In this document: piece after piece, positions 15,956-23,331 of the stretch
Layout: the number at the start of each line of letters is the position of its first letter
Position numbering within the stretch: the stretch's first letter is position 1
NCBI GenBank assembly: GCA_944390495.1
Contig: CALXQE010000055.1
Coordinates: 1 to 35,471, forward strand
Origin: an uncultured Clostridia bacterium
GTDB lineage: Bacteria > Bacillota > Clostridia > UBA1381
Length of the DNA stretch: 35,471 nt
Direction of reading: 5' to 3'
Notes under the pieces: generated by a model
The model's input: only the letters and a program-made list of their open reading frames with translations
Databases searched by the model: none
Told to the model about the DNA's origin: nothing
Program-made: the position numbers and the translations under genes

Positions 15956-17223
15956 TGGATAAGGACGAAAAGATAGAAAAGAAAAGAAAAGAGGATGGCG
16001 TTGAGCAATCTGAAAATATGTTGAGAACGGATAATGAAACTGACAAGAATAAAAAGAATAAACATCATACAAAGAAAGTACGTACAATAGCGTTGTCTAT
16101 TTTCCTTGCGGTTATAGTTTGGTTTACGGTTATATATGTAAACGACCCGGACATAACAACAACTGTTTCGGATTTGGATGTAAGATTCATAGGTGAAATG
16201 GCAATGAGAGAAAAAGGTCTTGTCATTACGAATAAGAAAAAAATCCCATCGTTGTCTGTTGTTGTGACAGGTAAGAGAAGTGATTTAATGAATTTTATGG
16301 ACGATATATACGTGCAGGTAAATGTTGATGATGTAAATAGTACTGGAGAATACACTCTTTCGGGTACAATATCAACTCCTACAACAAGAATAACTGTTGA
16401 AAGAGAAAATTATGGAGATATTCCGATAGAAGTTGAAAGACTGGTAAGTAAAGATATAAATGTGACTGTAAAACAGACAGGTACCCTGAAAAATAAAGTT
16501 GTACATTCTGTAATAGATGATCCAAAGGTTACAATTACCGGTGCGGCAAGTGAGCTTGATAATGTAGCAGGAGGAGTGGCAACGGTAGATATATCAAATT
16601 TAGAAGAAGATGGAGTTGAAAGTGTTAATTATCTTTTGGTAAATGAATCGGGAGGATTTATAGAGGATAACGAAACACTTGAAAGTACACGGTCATCTGT
16701 CAATATATCAAATAAAATATATAATGCCAAGACTCTTACAGTTGTACCTGCACTTACTGCAGAATTAGAGGCTGAATATTTAATAAAAAATAATAAAACA
16801 GTAGTAACACCGCAAAGTATAACAGTCGGAACGGAAGAAGGGAATAATACGGAATATCTTGTTGCGAGGATAGATTCACTGCCCAAAAACGGTGAAGGTG
16901 AATATGAGGTAGAAGTCCCCGGAGGAGTATATATTCCGGAGGATGTACGGCGTGTTAAAGTTAGAGCAGATATTGTAAAAAAATCAATAGTGCAGCTTGA
17001 TTTAAGTGTGCAGACTGAAAATGTACCGCAGGGGCTTACGGCCAGTGCCGACAGTGTTACAGTAATGGTATGGGGAGAAGAAGGAAAAGTTAATCAAGAT
17101 ACTGTACAGGCTTATGTTGACGTTTCGGGGTTAGGAAAGGGAACATATAGTTTACCGGTAAAACTCAAGGGCGAGAATGTAGGTCTTCAAGACAATTATA
17201 CAGTAAATGTTAATGTAGAATAG
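15952..17223 (+). CDS. cdaR: CdaA regulator CdaR (YbbR-domain protein)
   Basis: 423 residues. A charged Lys/Glu-rich cytoplasmic head (1-43) longer than in the Bacillus protein is followed by one transmembrane helix (about 45-63, TIALSIFLAVIVWFTVIYV) and several YbbR beta domains outside the cell (for example LDVRFIGEMAMREKGLVI, LSVVVTGKRSDL, KVTITGAASELDNV). CdaR binds CdaA and tunes its activity. GGAGGT lies inside the end of cdaA, five bases before the first ATG; the second ATG directly after is an equally possible start. The usual third partner, glmM, does not follow; hslO does. Confidence 0.92.
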   Translation: MMDKDEKIEKKRKEDGVEQSENMLRTDNETDKNKKNKHHTKKVRTIALSIFLAVIVWFTVIYVNDPDITTTVSDLDVRFIGEMAMREKGLVITNKKKIPSLSVVVTGKRSDLMNFMDDIYVQVNVDDVNSTGEYTLSGTISTPTTRITVERENYGDIPIEVERLVSKDINVTVKQTGTLKNKVVHSVIDDPKVTITGAASELDNVAGGVATVDISNLEEDGVESVNYLLVNESGGFIEDNETLESTRSSVNISNKIYNAKTLTVVPALTAELEAEYLIKNNKTVVTPQSITVGTEEGNNTEYLVARIDSLPKNGEGEYEVEVPGGVYIPEDVRRVKVRADIVKKSIVQLDLSVQTENVPQGLTASADSVTVMVWGEEGKVNQDTVQAYVDVSGLGKGTYSLPVKLKGENVGLQDNYTVNVNVE

Positions 17224-17235
17224 GAGATAAAGTAT

Positions 17236-18120
17236 ATGGCAGATAAACTTGTAAGAGGAAATAGTATAGACGGTGCAATAAGAGTATTTGCGGCAATTAC
17301 GACAGATACGGTAAATGAGGCACAGAGAATACATGGAACGTATCCTGTAGCAACAGCAGCACTTGGCAGACTTTTAACAGGTGCAGCAATAATGGGTGCA
17401 GCCGGACTTAAAAATGAAACGGACAGCCTTACTCTTCAAATAAGAGGTAATGGCGAAATAGAGAGTCTTGTTGCAGTTACAGACTGTAACAGTAAGGTTC
17501 GTGGGTATGTATCAAATCCGTATGTAGAAAGACCGCTAAACAATAAGGGTAAACTTGATGTCGGCGGTGCAATAGCTGGAGGATATTTAAGTGTTGTGCG
17601 TGACCTTGGACTAAAAGAACCGTATTCAGGTCAAATTCCACTTGTATCAGGTGAAATTGCAGAGGATTTGACTTATTATTATGCAAAAAGTGAACAGGTT
17701 CCCACATCTATCGGATTAGGCGTACTTGTGGATACAGATAATACTGTTATTGCAGCAGGTGGATTTATGATACAGCTTATGCCTGAAGCGACAGAGGATA
17801 TGGCAGTAAAACTGGAAGAAATATTAAAGGATTTACCGCCGGTAACAAATATGATTAAAGCCGGTATGACAGCCGAGGATATATTATTCAGAGTAACTGA
17901 AGGATTTTCGATGGTATGTGAAAATAAAGGAGCAGAGCCTGAATATAAGTGTACATGCTCAAAGGAACGAATGGAAAAGGCACTTATTTCTATCGGCAAA
18001 AAGGAACTTGAAGAACTTATTGAAGACCAGGGAGAAGCGGAACTTACCTGTCGTTTCTGTGATAATAAATATTTATTTAATAAAGAAGAACTTACAGAAT
18101 TATTGGAAAAAGCAAAATAA
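17236..18120 (+). CDS. hslO: Redox-regulated chaperone Hsp33
   Basis: 294 residues. Hsp33 is a cytoplasmic holdase that becomes active when oxidation releases zinc from four cysteines. They are present as C239-x-C241 and C272-x2-C275 (YKCTCS, LTCRFC). The N-terminal core has the family patterns RVFAAITTDTVNEAQ, ALGRLLTGAAIMGA and VRGYVSNP. It lies 12 bases after cdaR (AGGAGATAAAG ribosome site) and is followed by a strong terminator, so it closes the cdaA-cdaR operon. For a strict anaerobe this places oxidative-damage defence under the same promoter as c-di-AMP synthesis. Confidence 0.95.
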   Translation: MADKLVRGNSIDGAIRVFAAITTDTVNEAQRIHGTYPVATAALGRLLTGAAIMGAAGLKNETDSLTLQIRGNGEIESLVAVTDCNSKVRGYVSNPYVERPLNNKGKLDVGGAIAGGYLSVVRDLGLKEPYSGQIPLVSGEIAEDLTYYYAKSEQVPTSIGLGVLVDTDNTVIAAGGFMIQLMPEATEDMAVKLEEILKDLPPVTNMIKAGMTAEDILFRVTEGFSMVCENKGAEPEYKCTCSKERMEKALISIGKKELEELIEDQGEAELTCRFCDNKYLFNKEELTELLEKAK

Positions 18121-18124
18121 AATG

Positions 18125-18149
18125 AAGGCACTGATTATATCAGTGCCTT
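18125..18149. terminator. Bidirectional terminator between hslO and the GerMN gene
   Basis: A perfect 10-bp stem AAGGCACTGA with TCAGTGCCTT and a five-base loop. TTTTATAC follows on the plus strand and CATTTTATTTT on the minus strand. Confidence 0.85.
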
Positions 18150-18671
18150 TTATACATAATAGTCAGGAATAAAGGTTTCACGCATATCAAGATAGCCCAT
18201 AAAGTCCTTTTGTGATTCACCGTCTATGGTAAAACGCACATTTATAATACCATCTATTTCCGCCAATGAGTTTACGATTGAATATACAGTGAGCATTTCA
18301 ATATCACGACCGTCCGGATGATTTTCTGCTATATATTTGTCAATATTTACATAAGCTATATTGTCCTCTACTTTGAAGGTAAGACCGTGTTTTTTATATG
18401 GCAGAAGACGCCGTATTTTTGGGTTATCGTCACGGCCTTCCATAATCTCGTCTAAAACATGCTGTGCCATTCTGTCAGTAGTGGTTTTCGGGATTGTCGT
18501 ACTAACGGGAATAAGACGCATCATTTGTTCGTCTACAAAATATAATTTGATTTCAGTAGTTTCAGGCTTTATTCCGCGAGATACCATAACCGTTCCAAAA
18601 CCCAAAAATAATATTAGTAAAAAAGAAGCGTATCTTATAAGTGATTTTTTTCGTATAGTAATTATCTGCAA
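18150..18671 (-). CDS. GerMN-domain membrane-anchored protein
   Basis: A short cytoplasmic head, one transmembrane helix (YASFLLILFLGFGTVMVS) and an outside GerMN domain (IKLYFVDEQMMRLIPVSTTI, AQHVLDEIMEG, NIAYVNIDKY, TVYSIVNSLAEIDGIINVRFTIDGE). The domain is named after the spore germination/sporulation protein GerM; its molecular role is still unclear. The start is set at a TTG (18671): GGAGG lies seven bases before it, and that GGAGG would be codons 1-2 of a frame started at the ATG at 18686, which has no ribosome site of its own. This gives 173 residues. It lies downstream of the TSCPD gene on the same strand and may share its transcript. Confidence 0.78.
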   Translation of the reverse strand: MQIITIRKKSLIRYASFLLILFLGFGTVMVSRGIKPETTEIKLYFVDEQMMRLIPVSTTIPKTTTDRMAQHVLDEIMEGRDDNPKIRRLLPYKKHGLTFKVEDNIAYVNIDKYIAENHPDGRDIEMLTVYSIVNSLAEIDGIINVRFTIDGESQKDFMGYLDMRETFIPDYYV

Positions 18672-18706
18672 AGTAAAAACCTCCATACACAGTTATGGCT
18701 ATGCCT

Positions 18707-18719
18707 ATATACAGTATAT
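18707..18719. promoter_or_regulatory. Perfect palindrome ATATAC-A-GTATAT
   Basis: A 13-base palindrome in the 67-base gap between the TSCPD gene and the GerMN start. It could be an operator, or simply contain a -10-like TATACT read on the minus strand. Confidence 0.3.
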
Positions 18720-18738
18720 GAAGGAAAAATTGTTTTTA

Positions 18739-18990
18739 TTACTGATTTTTGCTAAGCTCTAATGCACGTGCAAGCTGGTCAGGACATGATGTTCCGCGTC
18801 CGCCGCAGTTTGTACCTTTAAGTCTTTTTATTACTTCATCCACATTCATACCCTCTACAAGTGCACTTATACCTTGAGTATTTCCGTTGCAGCCTCTTGT
18901 AAAGTGTACGTTTTTTACAATTCCGTCTTCTACCTCAAAGTCTATCTGTACGCTGCATACACCCTGTGGTTTATATGTGTATTTACCCAT
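18739..18990 (-). CDS. TSCPD-domain protein (TIGR03905 type)
   Basis: 83 residues. It carries the naming motif GGRGTSCPDQLARAL near the C-terminus and a further conserved FTRGCNGNTQGISALVEGM. The TSCPD domain is also found in some ribonucleotide reductases and as short stand-alone proteins like this one; cysteines at the two conserved positions suggest metal or redox binding, but no function is established. Strong GGAGGTAGAT ribosome site and a near-consensus promoter upstream. The GerMN gene follows on the same strand. Confidence 0.88.
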   Translation of the reverse strand: MGKYTYKPQGVCSVQIDFEVEDGIVKNVHFTRGCNGNTQGISALVEGMNVDEVIKRLKGTNCGGRGTSCPDQLARALELSKNQ

Positions 18991-19019
18991 TTTATCTACC
19001 TCCGTTTTAAGATGAAATT

Positions 19020-19048
19020 ATTATACATCATTTCTTTCTTTTTTTCAA
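19020..19048 (-). promoter_or_regulatory. Sigma-A promoter of the TSCPD gene
   Basis: On the minus strand: TTGAAA, 17-base spacer, perfect TATAAT. Its -35 box is only nine bases from the -35 box of the divergent transaldolase promoter. Confidence 0.75.
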
Positions 19049-19057
19049 GAATATGTA

Positions 19058-19086
19058 TTGACTATAATTTAAAAATTCTATATAAT
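19058..19086 (+). promoter_or_regulatory. Sigma-A promoter of the transaldolase-like gene
   Basis: TTGACT (19058-19063), 17-base spacer, perfect TATAAT (19081-19086), 30 bases before the start codon. Confidence 0.8.
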
Positions 19087-19116
19087 TAAATTAGTAAATA
19101 TTTAGGAGGAGATTTT

Positions 19117-19767
19117 ATGAAATTATTTGTGGATACAGCCAATGTCGATGAAATAAGACAGGCTAATGATATGGGCGTTATCTGCGGTGTAACAACTAAC
19201 CCATCACTTATTGCAAAAGAGGGAAGAGATTTTGTAGAAGTGGTAAAGGAAATTACAACTATTGTTGACGGACCTATCAGTGCGGAAGTTATTTCACTTG
19301 AGGCTGATAAGATGGTTGAGGAGGCAAAGCCTCTTGCTGCACTTAACAAGAATATCGTTATTAAAATACCTATGTGTGCAGAAGGCTTAAAGGCAGTAAA
19401 ACAGCTTACAAAGCTTGGTATAAAGACAAATGTTACTCTTATATTCTCAGCTGCACAGGCACTTTTAGCTGCAAGAGCAGGAGCTACATACGTAAGCCCA
19501 TTCCTTGGCAGACTTGATGACATAGGTTCAAATGGTATGATTCTTATTGAAGAGATTGCAGACATCTTTAAGATTCACAACATTCAGACAGAAATTATTG
19601 CAGCAAGTATCAGACATCCTATTCACGTAATAGATGCTGCAAGAGCAGGCTGTGATATTGCAACTGTGCCTTATAAGGTAATTGCTCAGATGATTAATCA
19701 TCCGCTTACAGATAATGGTATTGAAAGATTCCTAAAGGACTGGGAAACAGTTCCAAAGAATAACTAA
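19117..19767 (+). CDS. Transaldolase / fructose-6-phosphate aldolase family (short TalC type)
   Basis: 216 residues, the length of the small bacterial transaldolase subfamily. The TIM barrel shows [29 protein letters not shown], and NIVIKIPM with the Schiff-base Lys83, then [20 protein letters not shown] and [11 protein letters not shown]. The enzyme moves a dihydroxyacetone unit between sugar phosphates (pentose phosphate pathway), or in the FSA branch cleaves fructose 6-phosphate; sequence reading alone does not separate the two. Strong AGGAGGAG ribosome site; single-gene transcript with its own promoter and terminator. Confidence 0.93.
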   Translation: MKLFVDTANVDEIRQANDMGVICGVTTNPSLIAKEGRDFVEVVKEITTIVDGPISAEVISLEADKMVEEAKPLAALNKNIVIKIPMCAEGLKAVKQLTKLGIKTNVTLIFSAAQALLAARAGATYVSPFLGRLDDIGSNGMILIEEIADIFKIHNIQTEIIAASIRHPIHVIDAARAGCDIATVPYKVIAQMINHPLTDNGIERFLKDWETVPKNN

Positions 19768-19774
19768 GTATGAA

Positions 19775-19802
19775 AAAAGGGCTGATTTTTATCAGCCCTT
19801 TT
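19775..19802. terminator. Bidirectional terminator between transaldolase and flavoprotein genes
   Basis: A 12-bp stem AAAAGGGCTGAT with ATCAGCCCTTTT and a TTTT loop; T-rich on both strands. Confidence 0.85.
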
Positions 19803-19805
19803 ACT

Positions 19806-20426
19806 TTATCTGATATAATTTGTTTTAATTTTTGCTTCAAGTTCAGGCATTGTAATGCCGTTATCCTTGCCCAACTTAATACACTTAATAAGCCAAGCCA
19901 TATTTTTGCCAAGAATACGGAGTGTTTGCATGCCTTCTTCGTCCTGACAGACTTCATCGGCGTTGTTTCCGTGTACTTGGTTCCAATATTGAGAAGAAAC
20001 TATTGGCATAGCATTTATTGTAAAGTACTTGTTAATCTGGTCAAATGCTGCACTTGCACCGCCTCTTCTGCAGCTTACTACTGCTGCGGCAGGCTTTCCA
20101 CGCATTTTACTTCCTGCTGACATAAACAATCTGTCCATAAAAGCAGTTAAAGCACCTGATGCTGAAGCATAGTGAACAGGTGAGCCGAATACAAAACCGT
20201 CTGCACCGTCAAGCTTTTCGCTAAGCTCATTTACCTTGTCATTTCTAAAACATTTACCTGTTTTACCGCAGCTGCCACAGCCGATACAACCGGCAAGAGG
20301 ATCAATACCGAGCCAAAAAATTTCAGTTTCAATACCGCTGTCGTTAAGAGCCTTTGCTGTTTCACAAAGAGAAGTGTATGTACTGCCCTTTTCGTGTGGG
20401 CTTCCGTTTACTAAAATTACTTTCAT
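19806..20426 (-). CDS. Flavodoxin-fold NADPH-dependent FMN reductase / iron-sulfur flavoprotein
   Basis: 206 residues from the ATG at 20426, chosen because AAGGGAG stands seven bases upstream; the frame extends six codons further only through a TTG. The FMN site is seen in VILVNGSPHEKGST and GSPVHYASASGALTAFMDRL. Cysteines 47, 50, 53 and 59 (CIGCGSCGKTGKC) form the compact motif of iron-sulfur flavoproteins that receive electrons from ferredoxin, although many relatives lack the cluster. It probably reduces a small molecule or detoxifies an oxidant; the substrate is unknown. It is divergent from the BFD ferredoxin/GTPase operon, with which it shares an inverted repeat in the promoter region. 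Confidence 0.87.
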   Translation of the reverse strand: MKVILVNGSPHEKGSTYTSLCETAKALNDSGIETEIFWLGIDPLAGCIGCGSCGKTGKCFRNDKVNELSEKLDGADGFVFGSPVHYASASGALTAFMDRLFMSAGSKMRGKPAAAVVSCRRGGASAAFDQINKYFTINAMPIVSSQYWNQVHGNNADEVCQDEEGMQTLRILGKNMAWLIKCIKLGKDNGITMPELEAKIKTNYIR

Positions 20427-20479
20427 TTTATATGCTCCCTTCAATCTTTAAATTAAAATATTATATGTTTCTATAAAAC

Positions 20480-20508
20480 AGTTTACCACTTTTTAAGAGT
20501 ATTGTCTA
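20480..20508 (-). promoter_or_regulatory. Candidate promoter of the flavoprotein gene
   Basis: On the minus strand: TAGACA, 17-base spacer, TAAACT. The -35 box overlaps one arm of the inverted repeat at 20502-20530. A lone TATAAT nearer the gene is an alternative -10 box. Confidence 0.45.
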
Positions 20509-20530
20509 TACTTGTTTTTGACATAGACTA
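20502..20530. promoter_or_regulatory. Inverted repeat bridging two divergent -35 boxes
   Basis: Arms TTGTCTAT (20502-20509) and ATAGACTA (20523-20530) match at 7 of 8 positions with a 13-base centre. One arm overlaps the -35 of the flavoprotein gene, the other touches the TTGACA of the BFD/GTPase operon. This is a plausible shared operator; the regulator is unknown. Confidence 0.45.
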
Positions 20531-20546
20531 ATAATAATGGTATAAT
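20518..20546 (+). promoter_or_regulatory. Consensus sigma-A promoter of the BFD/GTPase operon
   Basis: Perfect TTGACA (20518-20523), 17-base spacer, perfect TATAAT (20541-20546). Confidence 0.88.
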
Positions 20547-20568
20547 ACAAAATATGAGGTGATTTTTA

Positions 20569-20751
20569 ATGAATGATAAAAAATTAGTGTGCAACTGTAT
20601 GAATATTACAATAGCAGATATAAGAAGTGCTGTTAAAAGCGGTGCAGACACATTTGATAAAGTACAGTCAAAAACAGGTGCATCAACTTCATGCAAAAGA
20701 TGTATTGAATACGCAGAAAATGTATTTAAAGCCATTATGGACGGAGAATAA
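20569..20751 (+). CDS. BFD-like [2Fe-2S]-binding protein
   Basis: 60 residues. Cysteines C8-x-C10 and C42-x2-C45 (VCNCMN, SCKRC) match the bacterioferritin-associated ferredoxin-like [2Fe-2S] domain. In other bacteria this domain either helps release iron from bacterioferritin or forms part of larger oxidoreductases; as a free small protein it is probably an electron carrier. Strong GAGGTGAT ribosome site. The next gene, a ribosomal GTPase-nuclease fusion, starts five bases after its stop, so the two are cotranscribed; no bacterioferritin gene is present. Confidence 0.88.
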   Translation: MNDKKLVCNCMNITIADIRSAVKSGADTFDKVQSKTGASTSCKRCIEYAENVFKAIMDGE

Positions 20752-20756
20752 TATAG

Positions 20757-23309
20757 ATGAACAGACTTGTAATAGGAATACTTGCCCATGTCGATTCGGG
20801 CAAAACAACATTGTCCGAGGGACTTTTATATACTGCCGGAGAAATACGGAAACTTGGACGAGTAGACCATGGAGATGCATTTCTTGATACGAATGAAATA
20901 GAAAAAGACAGAGGTATTACGATATTTTCAAAACAGGCAGTATTAAACTTTAAAGATACAGAAATAACACTTGTAGATACTCCGGGACATATTGATTTCT
21001 CTGCCGAAACGGAACGTACTTTCGGCATAATGGATTATGCCGTTCTTGTAATAAGCGGTACAGACGGAGTACAAAATCATACGGAAACATTATGGCGTCT
21101 TCTTAAAAGGTATAATGTACCTACATTTATATTTGTAAATAAAATGGATTTGTGTGCCGATAAAGAAAGTGTTATGTCAGAACTTAAAATGCGTTTTGGT
21201 GACGGATGTATTGATTTTACTAATGGTATAGACAATGAGGAGTTTCTTGATGAAATCTCCATGTGTGATGAAACTATGATGAACAGTTACCTGGAAAATG
21301 GTAATGTCAAAATTGAAGATATAAGAAACGGGATAGTTTTAAGACGAGTATTTCCGTGCTTTTTTGGCTCTGCGTTAAAAAATGAAGGTGTAAAGGAATT
21401 TTTAGAGGGTATATCCCTTTATTCAAGACGTATAATCTATGATGACAATTTCGGTGCAAAGATTTATAAAATATCTGAAGATGAGCAGGGTACACGTCTT
21501 ACGCATATGAAAATAACAGGCGGAGTGCTGAAAGTAAAGGACAAGCTTGTTGGTAAGGGTAAAAACGAATGGAATGAAAAGGTAAATCAAATAAGAATAT
21601 ACTCCGGAGCGAAATACATGGCTGTTGATGAAGTGTGCGGCGGTATGATTTGTGCAGTAACGGGACTGACACAAACATATCCGGGCGAGGGACTTGGAAG
21701 AGAGGAAGACTCAAAGGAAGCAGTGCTTGAAGCAGTTCTTACGTATAAAATGGAACTTCCTGACGGAGTAGATGTGCATACTGCACTTACCAAACTTCGT
21801 CGTCTTGAAGAAGAAGACCCTCAGCTTAATATAGTATGGAATGAACAGCTTGGCGAGATACATGTAAACGTAATGGGTGAGGTACAGCTTGAGGTTTTGA
21901 CTCGTGTTATAAAGGAAAGGTTTGATTATGACGTTACATTTACACACGGCGGTATTGCGTACAAGGAAACAATTTCGGAAGCTGTCGAGGGAGTAGGTCA
22001 CTATGAACCGCTAAGACACTATGCGGAAGTTCATCTGTTAATGGAACCTTTAAAACGTGGAAGCGGTATGTGCTTTGCGGTTGATTGCAGTGAAGATAGC
22101 CTTGACCGCAACTGGCAAAGGCTTATATTAACTCATTTAAAGGAAAAAAATCATATTGGTGTACTTACAGGTTCGCCTATTACCGATATGAAAATAACAC
22201 TTGTTGCGGGGAAAGCACACCAAAAGCACACTGAAGGCGGTGATTTCAGAGAAGCTACATACAGAGCTGTAAGACAGGGACTTAAAATGGCAGAAAGTGT
22301 GCTTCTTGAACCGTGGTATGAATATTATTTGGAGGTTCCGTCGGTATGTATAGGCAGGGCTATGACTGATATTCAGCAGATGGGAGGAACGTTTTCGCAG
22401 CCTCAAACTATGGGTGAGATGACTGTAATCTCGGGTAAAGTGCCTGTAAGTGAAATGCGTGACTATTCATCAGAGGTTATTTCATATACAAGCGGTAAGG
22501 GAAGACTAAGCTGTATTTTGTGCGGATATGAGCCTTGTCATAACAGTGAAGATGTTATAAACAGTATTGGCTATGACAGTGAGCATGACCTTGAAAATCC
22601 TGCCGATTCTGTATTTTGTTCACACGGTGCAGGATTTGTGGTTAAGTGGAATGAAGTGTATGATTATATGCACCTTGACGGTATAGATTTTAATGAGGAA
22701 GAAGAAACTATAACGGAATGTGCTGACAGATATGTCGAGATGGTGGCAGATGATAATGAACTTATGCATATCTTTGAACGTACCTACGGACCGATAACAC
22801 GTAAAGTATCTTCTTATACGGTTAAAAAAACGGCATCTCCCGAATATAAAAAAAGAAAAACAAATGTAACGGTAAAGGGAAAAGATTATTTGCTTGTTGA
22901 CGGATATAATATTATTTTTGCATGGGACGAATTAAAAATATTAGCAGAACAAAGTCTTGATGCGGCACGTGACAGACTTATAGACATTCTTTGTAATTAT
23001 CAAGGTTTTAAACAGTGTGAGCTTATACTGGTGTTTGATGCTTATAAGGTTAAAGGCGGTATGGGAAGTGTCACAAAAATTCATAACATAAATGTGGTAT
23101 ACACAAAAGAGGCGGAAACTGCTGATATGTATATTGAAAAGACCACCCATGAACTTGGAAAAAAACACAGAGTTCGAGTTGCTACATCTGATAATGTTGA
23201 ACAGATTATTATACTTGGAAGCGGTGCAACACGTGTCAGTGCAAGGGAATTTCATGATGAAATAAAGCAAGCGGAAAAAGTAATAATGGATATTATTTCA
23301 AAAAAATAA
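20757..23309 (+). CDS. TetM/EF-G-like ribosomal GTPase fused to YacP/Rae1-type NYN ribonuclease
   Basis: 850 residues. The N-terminal part is a translational GTPase of the ribosomal-protection group: AHVDSGKTT (10-18), switch I EKDRGIT (49-55), DTPGH (74-78), NKMD (128-131), then domains II-V, with VLLEPWYEY in domain IV/V. TetM-like factors bind the ribosomal A-site region and release tetracycline; this one is divergent, and resistance should not be assumed. From about residue 709 it carries a complete NYN_YacP domain: LLVDGYNIIFAW (Asp715), LVFDAYKVKGG (Asp761), YTKEAETADMYIEK (Glu787, Asp790), VATSDNVEQIIILGSGA. In Bacillus subtilis the stand-alone YacP (Rae1) cleaves mRNA in the A site of translating ribosomes. 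The fusion implies GTPase-assisted delivery of a nuclease to the ribosome. Ribosome site GGAG; the gene is cotranscribed with the BFD ferredoxin. Confidence 0.9.
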   Translation: MNRLVIGILAHVDSGKTTLSEGLLYTAGEIRKLGRVDHGDAFLDTNEIEKDRGITIFSKQAVLNFKDTEITLVDTPGHIDFSAETERTFGIMDYAVLVISGTDGVQNHTETLWRLLKRYNVPTFIFVNKMDLCADKESVMSELKMRFGDGCIDFTNGIDNEEFLDEISMCDETMMNSYLENGNVKIEDIRNGIVLRRVFPCFFGSALKNEGVKEFLEGISLYSRRIIYDDNFGAKIYKISEDEQGTRLTHMKITGGVLKVKDKLVGKGKNEWNEKVNQIRIYSGAKYMAVDEVCGGMICAVTGLTQTYPGEGLGREEDSKEAVLEAVLTYKMELPDGVDVHTALTKLRRLEEEDPQLNIVWNEQLGEIHVNVMGEVQLEVLTRVIKERFDYDVTFTHGGIAYKETISEAVEGVGHYEPLRHYAEVHLLMEPLKRGSGMCFAVDCSEDSLDRNWQRLILTHLKEKNHIGVLTGSPITDMKITLVAGKAHQKHTEGGDFREATYRAVRQGLKMAESVLLEPWYEYYLEVPSVCIGRAMTDIQQMGGTFSQPQTMGEMTVISGKVPVSEMRDYSSEVISYTSGKGRLSCILCGYEPCHNSEDVINSIGYDSEHDLENPADSVFCSHGAGFVVKWNEVYDYMHLDGIDFNEEEETITECADRYVEMVADDNELMHIFERTYGPITRKVSSYTVKKTASPEYKKRKTNVTVKGKDYLLVDGYNIIFAWDELKILAEQSLDAARDRLIDILCNYQGFKQCELILVFDAYKVKGGMGSVTKIHNINVVYTKEAETADMYIEKTTHELGKKHRVRVATSDNVEQIIILGSGATRVSAREFHDEIKQAEKVIMDIISKK

Positions 23310-23331
23310 CGGCTTATGCCGTTATTTTTTT
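23306..23331. terminator. Bidirectional terminator after the GTPase-nuclease gene
   Basis: An 8-bp stem ATAACGGC with GCCGTTAT and a TTAT loop, with a T run on the plus strand and TTTTTTT on the minus strand. It overlaps the stop codon of the plus-strand gene. Confidence 0.85.

Noticed and set aside
20524-20550. Fur box at the ferredoxin promoter
   Set aside because: The AATAATAATGG tract resembles part of a Fur site but lacks the inverted half; the AT-rich -10 region explains it.
20757-23309. Plain tetracycline resistance gene
   Set aside because: The GTPase half is divergent from TetM and carries a nuclease domain and a housekeeping-like context; resistance cannot be read from sequence similarity alone.
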